This document shows positions 1-14,800 of a stretch of DNA of 64,000 nt, in pieces. The number at the start of each line of letters is the position of its first letter. Within the stretch, counting starts at the first letter, position 1. The stretch is taken from positions 10,502,601-10,566,600 of the forward strand of contig NC_039517.1 in NCBI RefSeq assembly GCF_003672135.1, written 5' to 3'. The DNA comes from Ooceraea biroi (taxonomy: Eukaryota > Arthropoda > Insecta > Hymenoptera > Formicidae). The notes under the pieces were generated by a model that saw only the letters and a program-made list of their open reading frames with translations, did no database searches and was not told the DNA's origin. The position numbers were made by a program, and so were the translations under genes.

Positions 1-81
1 TAATTGGTCCAACAAAAAGTAAATTTTTCTCGAGGATTTTATCAAAGAAATGAGTTTCATTGAAACACATGAAACACTCAC

Positions 82-191
82 CTCGCTACATTTGGCACAA
101 GTTGATGAGTGATTTGATTGGCAACATCCGGGCGAGCAGTCCTACGTAACGAGGAATATGGTAGAAAGTCTATAGAATTGGTCGGGGAAGC
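82..191 (-). CDS. Ca-alpha1D: Cav1 exon 38: C-terminal tail, last exon in window
   Basis: Encodes ASPTNSIDFLPYSSLRRTAR and PDVANQITHQLVPNVA, then ends in phase 2 at GTGAGTG. The gene continues beyond the left edge. Splice sites and frame are good, but the sequence is poorly conserved, so it could be an alternatively used tail exon. Confidence 0.85.
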
Positions 192-3100
192 CTGTGAAAG
201 AGTATTCCTTCAATTAGAATTGTTTTTCGCGATCGATAGGATAATATATTACAATTCAATAAAGCATTACCTTCGCAGTAGTGGAATTGACCTTCAGCGA
301 TTTCGCCCTGTGGAAGCTGTGGTGTCCCTTCCGCATGCTGGACCACACGCTACCAAAGAGTGAGTGGTTTCTCTGAAAAAATATTCTTTCATATTAGTTG
401 TATGCTGCAACAAAAATAAGAAAACATTGAAAATCTCACCCTGTGCATGGGTTCCGGATTGTCGTCGAGGAGTTCTTCTAGATTACCGGAAATCGCGCGT
501 TTCAACTCGGGTCCAGCTTCATGTAACGTTCTCAATCCGGCCTTTTAAATGAGATTATCCAAAAATGATTTAGCATTTCTGATTATTCGAATCTCCCATG
601 AATCTCTTAAAATAACTCACCTGAAGAGTCACGGTATTGTGACACTCCTTGTCGCCGTCCTTCATCTCCTGTTCCTTGCGTTTCTTGAACCGCCGGAAGT
701 AGTCCTGGATGAGGAAGGTCGCGTAAAACTTGCCTACTGTTACCTCGTCGTCCACTAAAAATATTTGCGTAAAGTTTATAATTGCGCGAGGAAGTAGCCA
801 GGAAGGACGCATCTTACTTATTTACGAAAACGCATCATTACCTCCGGGCGGTGGTACGACCTGATCCAGAAGCTTCGGACTGGTCCTCTTCCAGATCTTC
901 TTGATCACCGCCCTGAGCTCGGCATTCGCGTCATCAATGTTACCTTCCGTTTTGATCCTCAATGACGTTCTCACAACGGCGAACAACGTCGCGTTGAACA
1001 GAACTGTGCCGTCGCTGTTTAACGGCATGTTCATCGAGACGAGTCTCTGAAAGTTGAATTTCGAAATCATATAGACTTTCTTTAGACAATTATTAATTCA
1101 ATGTATTTTTCTTTTTCTCGTTGACACGATTCTTATCTGTCAATAAACCCATCGTTAGATTTTGTTCACTCACCTTGCAAGCTACTCTATGCGGACATAG
1201 TTTTCCAAAACCTAAAGGCGGTGATATCTTTCTCAGCAATGTTACTACGTCGAGATGCTTGATGCGTCCTTTGGCGTCGGGATCGTACTCGGACCACAGT
1301 CGGATAAACTCATCCAGATGATGCGGCCCGAGGATCGACCAATCTCTCGTCAAGTAATCAAAATTGTCCATGATGACGGCGACGAAGAGATTGATGATCT
1401 ATTTCCCGTGATATATATTAACAAAAGGATTGAATTTCGAGAGTTGAAGTTTAGAGAATTTAAGTTAAAGAAGGAAATACGTTTGGTAATGTTAGTAATA
1501 GGGCTATTGATTATGATGAAATGCACTTACGAGAAATGAGCAGAGCACGTAGAAAGATATAAAGTAGGGGAATGCGATGTCTGATCCACAGCCGTTTTGA
1601 TTGCTGGCTTCGTCGCTGTTGAGATCGCATTTAACTAGCTGTGAATTCGACGAGCAAGCCATCATAATTTCTTGCCACGCCTCGCCTACGATCATAGATA
1701 TTCGATCAATCATTACTTCTTTTTTAATAATGACACGCTTATTTTGAAAATTTATGTGAACGTTTTAAGATATTATACACATAATCATCCAATTTTCTTC
1801 CAGAGGATTAAATACAGATGTGTCACTAAGCGGAAATTAATCTGAAGATCAATAGTTTTTGTTTTTATAATCTTTAAATATTAATTTCATCTCTAAGTGT
1901 TAAGACGCACCTGTCGCCGATCTAAACAAGACCAACACCGCTTGCGGGAAAGACTGGAAATTATTGTTGCGATTTATCTGCGTGTCGTCGTTTATCGCGA
2001 TCTTGCCGAAGACCTGGAAGAAGAAAACGTTCGCTGGAGTTATCGACGCTCGTACGCTTTACGCGTTTGTGTTTCTCGATCGATCAACTTTACTCACCTG
2101 CATGCCTATCACAGCATAAATGAAAAAGAGCATTATAATGAGGAGGGCGACGTAGGGCAACGCCTGGAAGGACTTGATGAACGTCCATAAAAGCGTCCGG
2201 ATACCTTCGCCTCTGCTTAGCAGTTTGACCAATCGCATTACGCGAAACAGTCTGAAGAAGTTAATGGAGATGATGGTGGTGGAGCCAGGCTGTAAGAATC
2301 GCAAGACCGAGTTGTACTAGATCCCACCTTAGTACCCTCAAACATAATCACGAGGAGTGTCGTACAATAAAATCGCACGCGATTTACGAATACTCACGTG
2401 AACCTCCGAGTAAACGATATCGATGAAACTTCCGAGCACGATGATGAAGTCGAAGACGTTCCACGCATCGCCGAAGTAATTCTGTAAATTAGTAACGCGA
2501 GTGGAGTAACAGTCTATGAACACGCGAAAAGGATGCACGCAGGCACGCACCTTAAATCGAAATGCAGCCAACTTGAACACAAACTCGAGGGCGAACACGG
2601 CGGTGAAGATCATGTTGAGGATATCCAAGGCCTCCGCGTATATCTGCGGTTGCCGATAGAATTTCATCGCGAGCGTCACGGTGTTGATCATGATCAGCGT
2701 GAATATCGTGTATTCGAACGGCTGGGAGGTGACGAACCACCATACTTTGTACTGTATTCGATGTTTCGGTATGTATCGGCGCACCGGCTTCGCCTTTAGC
2801 GCGAACTCGATGCAGTTTCTCTGCACGAAAAAAAGAATAGTTAAACCTTCTATCTTCTGGTGATGCCGTTTCAATTTTCTAAAAATTTTACTTTACATCT
2901 TAAACCAGATGTAACGAAGGCGAAAATATTGTTAATTCCAATTTTCGGTTTTGACATCGACGGCATCAAATGTGACGGCTCACCTGATTTTTATCGAGCT
3001 CGCAGTTTTTGTACTCTTGTTCGCCCTCGTTCTGGAAGGTAACGATAACGAAACCGACGAAGATGTTCACCATGAAGAACGCGATGATGATGATGTAGAT

Positions 3101-6100
3101 GATGTAGTAGGCGGCCACTATCGGCCGAAAGTTATGAACTGGTCCATAATTCTCTTTGTTGGAGTCGATCGACCACTCCAGCAGTCTGTCAGCAGAGATA
3201 ACTCGTTAACTCGTCAACTTCCTTCTAGAGTTACCTGTTCCTTCTCGCGGTATTTTTATAGCAGAATACGCATTTACCGAAATATAACGCACCTAAGACG
3301 AGATGTTGAAAAAGAATAACAAAACGAGGGATCTTACGAAGTATTAGGACGAGAGAAAGAAAAATATGAGGGACTTTATCGTTACGAAGGCCAAGTAAGT
3401 AGCCACCTATATCGCGGATATATTTAATTCGCGATGAGACCCTGAAGGATTGTTCCACGCGAGCACAATACAAATGTACTTACGATGGCCAACCTTCGAA
3501 AGTCGAGACCGTGAAGAGAGTCAGCATCGCCTTGGCAACGTCATCAAAATGAAAACGTTGCTGCTGCCATAATCTCTCTTTCACGACCGGCCTATCGATA
3601 TTGCCGTCCTCGAACTCCAAATAAGTACCCCTGGAAAAAAGAGTGTTCTGTATTCTTCTTTCGTTGTATCGTCTGTTACATACACTCAAAGCGTGTTTTC
3701 CGAATTTCTCGAACGATCTTTTTCTTCTCGTTATGCGTTTACGCATCTTTCAATTATTAGATGTAGAAATTAATTCGGTACCTTTTCTGAAGAAATCGAG
3801 TCTTTATTACAAACAAAATAATAAACACGTCAAGAGAAATATTCGTCATAATTTTCTGATATAATACTTTTCTCCCTCTACCGGGCAGCTGAAAAATTCC
3901 CTCTCAAAAAAAAGAAAATAAGTAAAAGCTCAACTTCTTAAAAAAAACACCGAATTAATTTATATAGCCAATATATTCTGCGCCTAATCGACGTCTTATC
4001 AGTGCCTCGTTATGATGCGATTTGCAGAAGGAATTCAACGATCTATAAAAAATATTGTCGCATCGATTTTTCGATTTGTGATTGAGCAAGACATTTATGG
4101 GATTTATAATGTAATATCACAACTTACTGACACTCGTCCTTCGTCATTTTCGATGCATCGGTGCAATAGAAAAACTTGCCCTGTATAACACGAGAAGTCC
4201 GTCAGTTTCAATCATCGTTCACGTGTCCGTTAATACGGAACTAAATTTGCAACATGTTAAAAGCGGTGGACGGCGCACTGGCGTTCTTAAATAATCCAAT
4301 TTAACGCCATTTACCAAGCCAAACAATCACTCCTCGCGTCTTCGCGCAAATAATTTACACACGTACCCACAATATCATCCATTCGCTAATCGCGACATTA
4401 CTAAAAAGCTGCACGAGTGCAGAGTATTTCGACTTTTATTATTATCACGTAATAAAGAGACAACTTTCGCTACGAGCCCTTCAGCACTTCCAGACTTGTC
4501 GCAAATGACCTCTCGCGTAAATCGAACATGAAGATCGCCAGAGCACGTTGCACGTCAAGTTTCAACACATCAGCTGTGACTCGGCCATTCTTGCAAGAGC
4601 ATTGTCAGCGGCAGCAACAGCGAAACGTGATCGAGCAAAGTAAAAGGGTGTTATTGTGAGGCAAACGTGATAAAGGAGAGAAAAGAAAGGGAACATTCCT
4701 CGCGTCGGCACGTGCATACATATGTACAACAAGGTACAACGGAGCGATGCGTGGGGTTCCTCGGCGATCTGTCCGCGACTAAAATGTGTCCGTGTATAGA
4801 CAAGCATATTCTGTTGCGCATAACGTTGACCCGCTGGACATCGAGTGCGTAAGCACGCTGAGGGAGAGGTGTCGGTGAACGGATCCTCGCTTCTGGAAAC
4901 CCTCGAAAATCGCGCCTTTGTGGACGGTGCGGGATGGTGCGCGATGGTTTGGCACGATTCCCGTGTCCGTACGCGCGCGAGAATCGATGCAGTCTCAACA
5001 TCTGATCTGTCTACGGTCAAACCATCCTTCTCGCTCATGCGTGTCTCGTCCGATTATCCTCTTCGACGCAACGATCGACGAAGACCGTCGTGTCTCTGCG
5101 CGATCACGCTCCATTCCGTCCGTCAACATGGCGCGCCCGCTCGGACACTACATGGGAGAAAGAAGCACGAACAATGGGCCACCGTTGACGCGCCAAATTG
5201 TACTAATTGCCACCTAACGCGAGCTGGTGCGGGGGTAAAATATAACGAACGGATTCGAGCGACAATCCGCGGAGCCCAATCCCCACTCGCGCGACTGACA
5301 ACGGCGGTTAGCTGGACGATTTTGCGATCCCACCGTCCCCCATGTCTCTCACCCGTCCTCCCCTCATTTTGTAAAATCCATAATTGTTTGCAAGTAAAAA
5401 AGCACAGGCGTTGCACGTTGCACATCCGCCGCTCGTGCAGAAGCAGCACTATTGCCGGACATGTGTTCGCTCGCGATACATATCATCTGTCTTCTCATTG
5501 TTATTTTCTCCGCATTGTGCCTATTGATTCGGACATTACGTTCCCGCGTTCGTCGTCAATGAAATATTCGTTTTTCTTTTCTGCCGTTGCTGGTTTTTGC
5601 ATACATTGACAAGATACATTGATGGAGAAATGCTGCATGTAATGATAGCATCACGTATGTACGTGATATCTGCGTGTGAGGATACTCGTGCGAACGTTCT
5701 TGCAACCTATGGGAGAATTTTGCAGCGACGTATAATTTTAATAAAAGAACGACGAAATTTCAAGGTTCCTAACTAGCCGCGAAAAATTATCACGAATATA
5801 CGTTGATCACTTTCGATACGTGACGCATTAAATTAAACATCCTACCCGATACATTGGTACTTCCGCCATCCGAATTTATCGCCTGCCTAAGGGATCACGT
5901 TCAATTGAACCGTTTTGTTTGCTTAGTTCATTTTCCGGAACGTTTGCTCTATCGAACAGTCTCGTAAGATCGATCAGACAATTGATATCTTTGCTGAACA
6001 CAGTTCTTATCATAACATTGCCTTTCATGGGAAACTTATACTCTATCAAAATAACATCTCACGATATAATTCATGCGGACTTTGACTGTTTGTTCAAGGA

Positions 6101-9100
6101 ATGATAAAGTTTCGCGAAATATAATAATTAATCCGATTATGCTGCCGCAGTGTCACCTTTCTCACATCGCACCGAAACTCGCTCGCAAACTTAAGAGTCT
6201 TAAAAAACCTTAAGAACAAAAAAAGAGAGACACAATCGTGTACCCGTTAATGGTCCGTGTCGACGGTGATGCATGAAGCAGATTTATTCGGCACATTAAT
6301 AAGCGTAATTAACAAGCGTATTTCATTCGAGTCGTCTCGCGCGTCACAATCAAGACGAACGTGATTTCAATGGGATTCGCATCCTCGCGAAGGCGGTATC
6401 GATTTTAAAACGCCGCGATGCGTGCGGGTAGTCGCACGTATGCAAGTATTGTACAATACATTGTCTCTATGACGCATTCTATCTGCTAGACATGAATACG
6501 AACACAGGGCCAGGTCGGCGAGTAGTTTCGCGCGAGATGTACACGGGGAGGGTGCTTTCGAAACTTCTGTACGTGTCTAAGGGGAGCTACCGCTAATGCG
6601 TCCTGGGTCCCGATCGGACCGCGTGCCGATTACTTCAGCGCTATCTCATACTTTGTGACTGTGGAAACACAATGCTCTCTTGTGAGCACACCTCTTGCGT
6701 GATCTTTCTACGGCTCGGAAACAAATTATCTAGCTCCTTCGCCTAAACCCTAGATTTACAAGTCTACATTGCCTCATGGCACCTCGTGAGTCGTGGAGAA
6801 CTGATGGTGTCTTAACCGTGGCAGAACGAGTCGCGTGACGGAACCGCCCGCTTTTGCGGGAGACGAGGGACTTGCTCGAATGATTCGGAAAAAAGAAAAC
6901 TACAATTATGGATGTAAGATCATTAAAAAAAAATTACACTTCAATTCATAATTGACAATTTTCACATGATTTTTTCTTTGATTGATATTAATAAAGATAA
7001 TTCGGCGCCCTTTATCGATTATGAGCTTCCGATGAATCGATGCACGAATTGCCGACGGCCTTCGTTAATTATGCACTCAGTTTTATCCCGCCGCAAATTA
7101 CGATTCGCCTCGGTTACGGATTTGTACGAGCGTACATATGTCGCGAAATTTGGGTAGGGTTGGGGAGGTGGAAATTCGCGCCCTCATTCTGCCACGTTCG
7201 TCACGTGTAACTCGTGGTTTCGGTGCACGTGGACGGCCAGCATGCACTACGACTAAAGCTTCATTCTCACATATAGCGAAACTGGCATGCCTGGTTAAGG
7301 AGTGTCTATTTTTAAGGGAGAGGGAGAGTACGATGGCTATATGATATGCGTATCGTTGGACTGTGTGACGAATATAAATATATATATACATATACACACA
7401 AAATGTAGATATATATGTATATATATATATGGTTTCCATGTCGACGATAATTACACGACAATCTCGCCTGGTTTGCTCTTAATCAAAAGCGTTATGTTTT
7501 GTTAATAACATAGCGTTACCGTGCTCGAGGGTATTGTCATAAAAGAGGAGAAGTAGAGAGAGAAAGAGAAAGAGAAAGAGAGAAAGAAAGGGGGAGATAG
7601 AGAAAGAGAGAAATATCGGCAGCAACTAGACATACGTGCATATATCTGGCGGTGATCCGTCATCGGTGTCGTGTCGGCCGACAGAATCGCGCGCGATACG
7701 ATGATAATTAATGATCGACGGCGCGATAATCGATATCCCGCGCGAACGATCGGATAATACCCAGTGCACAGAGCCGAGATAATTTCGTAACAAAGGGCAC
7801 CATTTGGAGAGGAAGTCTCCTTCGTGGGAATGTGTCCACGATGATATAATATCGCTCGCCACATTACGGCGAGGCTTCGCAACGTGTCACTCTGATGCTC
7901 GTGTAAAATGCTGTGCTTTGTTGCTGATATATTTCTCTTCTCGTGGGGGATTTTTAGGCTCGAAACTAAAGTGGAGAAGCCATGACGGAAATAATGATCA
8001 TTAATCATGAAAATTGTTCAAAAATCTTCAATAATTATTATTAATTATTATAACAATAATTATTATACAAATACTAATCGATGTGTCTGAGAGAGGTTCA
8101 ACTTTACAGTTAATTAGTTATTTTCAAAAATTTATTTATTAGTTATTATTATATTTATTATTATTTGAACCCATATATCACGAACCACATTTCACGAACA
8201 AATTATCCGTTTCCAAATTGAAACACCTGTACATGTTTATTGCGCGTACATTCAACATTTCGCAATTAATTACATCTGCGCGATCGCGTCGATGGTTTCT
8301 CGTGACTCTCCATATTTCGTCTGGGAGAACTCGATCCGCCGAAGGTACTCCGTCGGAAATTCCCGTCGGTGACGGAAGTGAACGGAGTAAAGTGTGCGCA
8401 AGGAGGAAGGATAGAAAGAAAATATACGAAGGAGTAGAATGGCAAAGAAAGAAAAAGAGACAGAGAGAAAGAGAGAAAATGGTAACGCAATTCTCTCGTT
8501 CGCTTAGTAAGCTTTCTAAGTGGTGTTGTGGTTGGATGTCTCTTTACCTTAAACAGCTGTACCCCGATAACAGCGAACATGAACTGTAGGAGATAGGTGA
8601 CCAACATAATGTTGCCGATCGTTTTAATGGCGACAATCACACACTTCACTACGTACTTTTTTACGTAGCGTTTTTCGGTTGCGGACGAGCAGGGCGAGCG
8701 AGCACAGCGGGGAGAACACGTGGGGTGAGAGAGTGAGAGAGAGAACAAAAAAAATAGAGTAGCATTAATTTGGGTTGGCTAGGTATATCACTCCAAAAGG
8801 GGGGCGGGGGGCGAGGGGCTCTGGGGGTCGAGGGTTGGGCGGGGGGGCTGGCAGGGGTGGGCATCGGGTGGAAAGTTCTCGCCACGATATTCGAATTTTC
8901 TTCTCGGTTTATCGTTAATCCCCCACGGTTCGTTATTAATCCTCTCCCAAATTAATCCTCTCGCGCTCTTTGGTCGCTCTTTAAGCTCGTTAAGCTCAAC
9001 ACTGTCGTCTCTCGTGTTTTGATGCGCGCGTTCTTATTCTACAAATTTGTCTCTTACGCGCGGCGATTACACGACTGGTCGATTCCTTCGAAGGGTGTGT

Positions 9101-10313
9101 TGCGCACAGCTGCTTCTCTCTATTTCTCCGTGAAAGTCTCTTGCGAGAGCTTCGGAGCCCCTTCTCTCTCGGAGTTCCTTCGGTTCCTTCCTCCTTCCTC
9201 TTTCTTTTTTTTAGTTTTCTTTTTCGTCTTATTCTATTTGTTTTTTTTTTCATCGTGAACTAAGCCCTCGCCATCCATCCAACCCATCAGTGCTCGATGT
9301 TTTTTTCTCGGCAATGCACCTATGGGATTTTGCTGTATGGGAAACCACGGGCGTTTCCACCTCGAAAGTTGATTTCGCGCCACGCGACCACGGGCGTGTT
9401 CGGTAAATCGGTTACGTCTGTGGATCGTGTGGGATATCGCTCGTCGGAGCCGTTTCTCGGTGAAATTCGCGTTGGCAGGTGCTGTCGTTAGCCATTGTCG
9501 TTTCACATGTATGTCGCGGATCTTGACAATTCAAAGGTAAAATTCTGAAGCAATCTGAGGGACTCTCTGCATGTACGAGGAATTATAATACACACGTTTT
9601 CATCTCATTAAATATAATAATTGCGTAAGTTCTCGTATTCGCCGTAGCGACAGTTTGCAAATACTAGATTTTATCATTTTAGCGTGAATCATTATTTTTT
9701 TTCTCAGATATCTCTCTTTTCGCGTGAGGAATCAAAGTCTACGTAAAAAGGAGGAAAAAGACTGCTACACTCGAATTTCGAGAATAAATTCGTTCGCATC
9801 CGGCTCGCGATGAAAGTACGCGACGAAGGTTGCGTTGCAGAAATTGGCAAAAGACTTCGCGGCTCGCGCGAAGCTAAAAATTCCACCTTGAGCTCGCAAC
9901 CGCGCGACGTTTATCGTCGCTTCTCGCATTGCTCGCACGGTTGCTCGCTGCATCCGTTGATCGCAAGCGGCGCCCGCGAGCGACGCGTTTTCACCCTCTC
10001 GCATCCTCTCGTTGATCGAGAATTCGGAACCAGGCACTCGCGAATTAACTCGTGGGGCTAGCTTGGCGCTTAGCTACTTCTGTGACACCCAATACCCGCG
10101 CGTACGTATACATGTGTGTAATGTGTGCGTGCGTATGTATGTATGTGTGTGTGTTGCGTGTGAGGGAATATGTGATGGTAGGGCGATCGATACACATGAA
10201 ACTACGAGCGATATATAGGTATATATATGCATATATATATATACATTTCTCTCTCTCTCTCTTCATATATGTATATATTGTATACATATGTATATGGAGA
10301 GAGAGAGAGAGAA

Positions 10314-10345
<32 letters not shown>

Positions 10346-11788
10346 ATATATATATATATAGACAGAGAGACAGAGAGATAGATATATATAGATAGGTAGA
10401 TAGAGATAGACAGATAGATAGATATAATGTCGGGCTGAACGACTCGTCTCCGTTTAAGATTAATAATCAGGACAAGCTGAACGTAAACGTAATCTATATA
10501 ACGTCAACTATTCTACGCTATTACTCTATATCCTCCCCTATTGTACTAGTTAAGCACCGGATCTCTGTCCGCATTCCGGTCTGTCCTCAGTTCCGCGGAT
10601 ATTACCTTAATGCGCCCTGTCGAAAGATGTATCGTCGTATTCTTTATTTATGATAAGTAATTCTCGCGAAAAGATTGACACTCTTACTCGCGATTGCTTA
10701 AGGAGCTCTACTAATCTCGACTAGGAAATTAATGGTGCTTAGAGAGCTCCGTATGAAGAAACAGTGCGATAAAGGATTAACGATCATCGCGATAGTTTCT
10801 GCGATGCGGAGTCAAACGAAATAAGTATTGCCAAAGTATTTAACGATTGGTTCGCCTACTTGCGTCTATCGTGCTCGTCTGATTGATCGGTTCGCTATAA
10901 ATTAAATCTCATCTGACGACATTAATCCGAGACAATATATCTCCCATTTCTCATTGATCTCGATTGCCCCCTTTATTAATTAATAATCGCATATACAATA
11001 TTATATTTTATGAAACGTTAAATTTACAAAAATTTCCTTTTAGCAGTGATTGTTTCTATCGTCTTGATTATCAAATTTGGCTTTTAGAGCCAAGATTATT
11101 CATCACAAAGATAATTAATTGTACGCAATGTCGTTTCTAGATCCCGAATGTTTCTTATCTTCCCTCTTCTTCCTCTAATTTTCAAAATAGCGTTCTTAGG
11201 CCGGTATTCATAGTCCAGACTTATATATAAGTAAACTCAAGTTCATCTTCAGATGTTGTACGGATCATTTCACTGGAATATCTGAAGATGAACTTGAGTT
11301 TACTTATATATAACTCTGGACTATGAATACCGGGCTTAATCTCGCATTAATTGTAAGTTACGACAATATACACTAAAGCAAAGTTTTACGAGGGCGATCG
11401 AGATCGATGATCTCCAAGGCTACGAGAACGAAGGAAATTGCCGTGGTGCTTCCTTTTGCAGCAATTATGGGTCTGTGTGCGTGCGCTTGCGCACTCGCGC
11501 GCGCAGGAGGGGCCGCTTTTCGTGATCTTTTCCCCTTTCGATTGTCCGACGGCGAGGTCCCGCGGCGAGTGGAGCTTACGAGAAGTAGAAGCTCATTCTT
11601 TTTTTCCTCTTCTCCTCCACCTTTCTCTCTCATGTTAATATAGCGGCACACCACTCAGCAACGCTCCAGCCGGCACAAGCATGCAATTCTCAAACATCCT
11701 CTACTACCAGTCTCAAAAAGTCACGAAGCCTGTATGGGGTCTCTCTTTTTATTTCTGTTTTTATTTATTGGCAGGTAGAGGTATGTAT

Positions 11789-11823
<35 letters not shown>

Positions 11824-14800
11824 TGAGTATACATGTAAAAATATAAAACTTAAAGGAATTAGTCGCGTATTCTTGGGGGGTATTTTTTTCTATCTCGTGT
11901 TGTGAGATGTGTGCGAGTGTGTGTAATGGTCGGTGCATGTAGTATGTGCGTTTTCGTGTGTGCATGTTCGTTGGGAAGGCCGGCACTCTGCTCTAGCAAC
12001 GTCCGAAGGATTATCTTGGGTAACCGTGAAAGCAGCTGTATACTCTTTTACGGCTAGGGTTGCCTCCGTTTTCATCAAGAATTGATGGATGCAACGGTTA
12101 CGGTTACGGTACGGGATGTGGTCCAAGCAATGTAAGCGTATACCTCGGAGGAAAGCGCAAGTACTTCAAATCGGAATAACGCGTTCAGCTTTTCGCCCGA
12201 TCGCCGAACCGATAAACCTGCCGCGATTATCAGCTCGTACCGATCTGCCCCTTATCTATAGTGCATTAAAAAATGTCTGTGCACCTTGTGTGTCTGCTTT
12301 GTTATATTATTGTATTGTTATATTATTATTTATTACAATAGGATCAAGCAATCGAATTTATAATATCCTTCACGTGCTTTTCGATTTCTTCAAGGTAAAG
12401 GTTGCGAGGTGCGAATAGAAAATTTCCGGATTGACATTGCACAAGAAATCCTGGCTATTCTGAGATCTCATTCAAGGGTACCTTCTTGAAGGTAATCTTT
12501 GCGGTGACATCAATACACCCTGTCCGCTACGCCTTCTCAAAGCACTCCGGGAAGTCTTTTTGTGAGACGTCGTTTCTGCTTAACGCTTAAGGCGACCGCT
12601 TTGAAGAAGATACCCGTAAATCGAAACTTTGGATTAGCCGGTGCGCCAAACCGAAAAGTTTCCATTCGCACGTCGTATGCGAAGGATTTCATCCTATTCC
12701 ACTGACAATACTGAAAGGATCCTTTTTCAAAAGTAAATTTGAATAAAAAAAAAACGGAAATCGGAAATACGTACAAAACGAAGAAATGGTGAAGCGGCAA
12801 TTTTTTAATGCACTGTAGACATACATGTATCTGTGTGGGTTTATGCGTGTTGTTGCGTAATTATTTTCGTGTTGTTTGAGCAGCGAATGTAGTCTATCAA
12901 GTCTTAGGAGCAGCGAAGTGATGGCAAAAAGAAGAGAAAATATAGATATATACATATATATGTACATATATGTATATATATAAAGATATAAAGGTATATC
13001 GTAGGTGTCCGGCTGATGGGAGCAAAAAACGAAGAAACGAAAGCCAATGCCGAAAGAGCAAAGGCATGTTAGGCCTTGCGTAAAGCTGCTTTCATCTTTT
13101 TTTTTTCTTTATTTACACTCGACTATTCCCAATCTGCTTTTGAGCTACCGTCTCATCTCCCCCCGGTCGCTCATCCACTACACGTATGCGCTCGTATGTA
13201 TGCACTAAATATATTACATCGGCGTGGCACGATTAACTAGGACGAGATCAAATTGAGAGATTACTTCGGGTGTTTACGGTAACGTTATAGTTTTATGATT
13301 TTATGATTTTATGAACGAACACAAGAACACGGCTAATTATTATTACACGATCATCGAAATCGACGTGAGCGATCGTTTACTAGCGGCAATGTATGGAAAA
13401 TTACGACTGTCCGTTGACTTTATCATCAAAAAGTCATTGCGTGCTCCGTTTTACTCAGAGGCTTTCATTTCATTTGTTGTTCTAAACTGTTTCTACTATA
13501 TGGAACTGTTTTTAAAAGAGAGTTAGGTTAATATCTTCTCGCAAATAATGTTCGGTCACCAAACTGTTTTGAATCTGTTTTAATCGCGTTACATACGTAG
13601 CTAGATTGCACATCACTCGGCTTGGAAAGCAGTAGGGATTATATCGAATTGGGCATGTCGATATATTGAAACGACAAAGAATCGTATCACATATCAGTGA
13701 CAAAACTGTCCCGTCTCTTTGTTGTAATAGTTCTGGACAAAATCACGTACACTCGTATCATGTAAAAAAATCGTTGTAAAGTGCGATATTTCTCGAATTA
13801 CTTTTATTTTTACGAGTGACAATTTAACTATTTGTTTTTTTTCAAATTTGTCCATTAAGAAATAGAATAATAGCGTGACCTTTCTCTCGTTATCGACAAA
13901 TGTTATCCGCGATGTGATTTACAGCGTATTTGCATTTTCTAGAAGCTTCATCCGATATTCAAAACAATATACACATTCGTCGAGTGAACTCTACTTGACA
14001 ATTTGCCTTATAGAGTCATAATATATCTTATAAGCGGGGAAAGTGGTAAATCGCATTTCTCGCTGTTAAATATCGGTTAAATATCTGCAAAATCCATCCA
14101 CACGTCACTGAAGAACTGTTTTCATACCAAACCGAAGACGCATTATTTCGACTATGTTTGAACGCGAACGGCATTAGAAATGTACATAGAAAATTTGGCT
14201 GACAATGAGTTGAGAGAATCTCGCGGATAAATTCTATATAAAATCACTCGCGCGTTCTAAAGCTTTAAGGTACTTAGGCCGGATTTGCGTTAACAGTCGT
14301 AGACACCAAAATACAATTGAAACAAACTGCCTCTCAAAGTTATAATAAATACAAATTATGAATCATTATCCTCATCAGCATTTTATTTTTGTTTATTATC
14401 TTCATTAGTAATTTTATTTCTATCAAGATTCATTTCACTTGATCTTTGATGTTTCTCTTTACGATTAAGAGATTTTCCAAAATGTTCAGTAAACGCGAGT
14501 TTCAATTGGTTCGTACATCTATATTAATCGTATTACTCGTATAGACATTAGAAATAAGGGCTGTTAAGCTACGAGACTTTCGAGCGTTCCAACATCGGGT
14601 TAAGTAAGGAATGAGCTACGTCGATGTAAAAATAGTCTCAGATAATAAAAGGCAAACACAGTGAAATTGGCCTTCGGTAAACAGGGCGCTGATACGTAAT
14701 TTTATACAGAGGGAACAGAAAAAAAACACAATCTCGTGGTCCCAGTGAGAGGTATCGGGGAGAGTGTCGAGACAAGAAACCCAATTACATATGATTAAAT

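Noticed and set aside
4845..5609. Plus-strand ORF of 254 codons
   Set aside because: No recognisable domain; it lies in CpG-rich intron DNA where long ORFs occur on both strands. Kept only as a low-interest finding.
8548..8655. Exon 24b as a dead exon copy
   Set aside because: Intact frame, both splice dinucleotides present, and changes are mostly synonymous or conservative, which argues for function.
10102..10430. CRISPR-like or tandem array
   Set aside because: Only microsatellite units of 2-4 bases in a eukaryotic intron, with no repeat-spacer structure.
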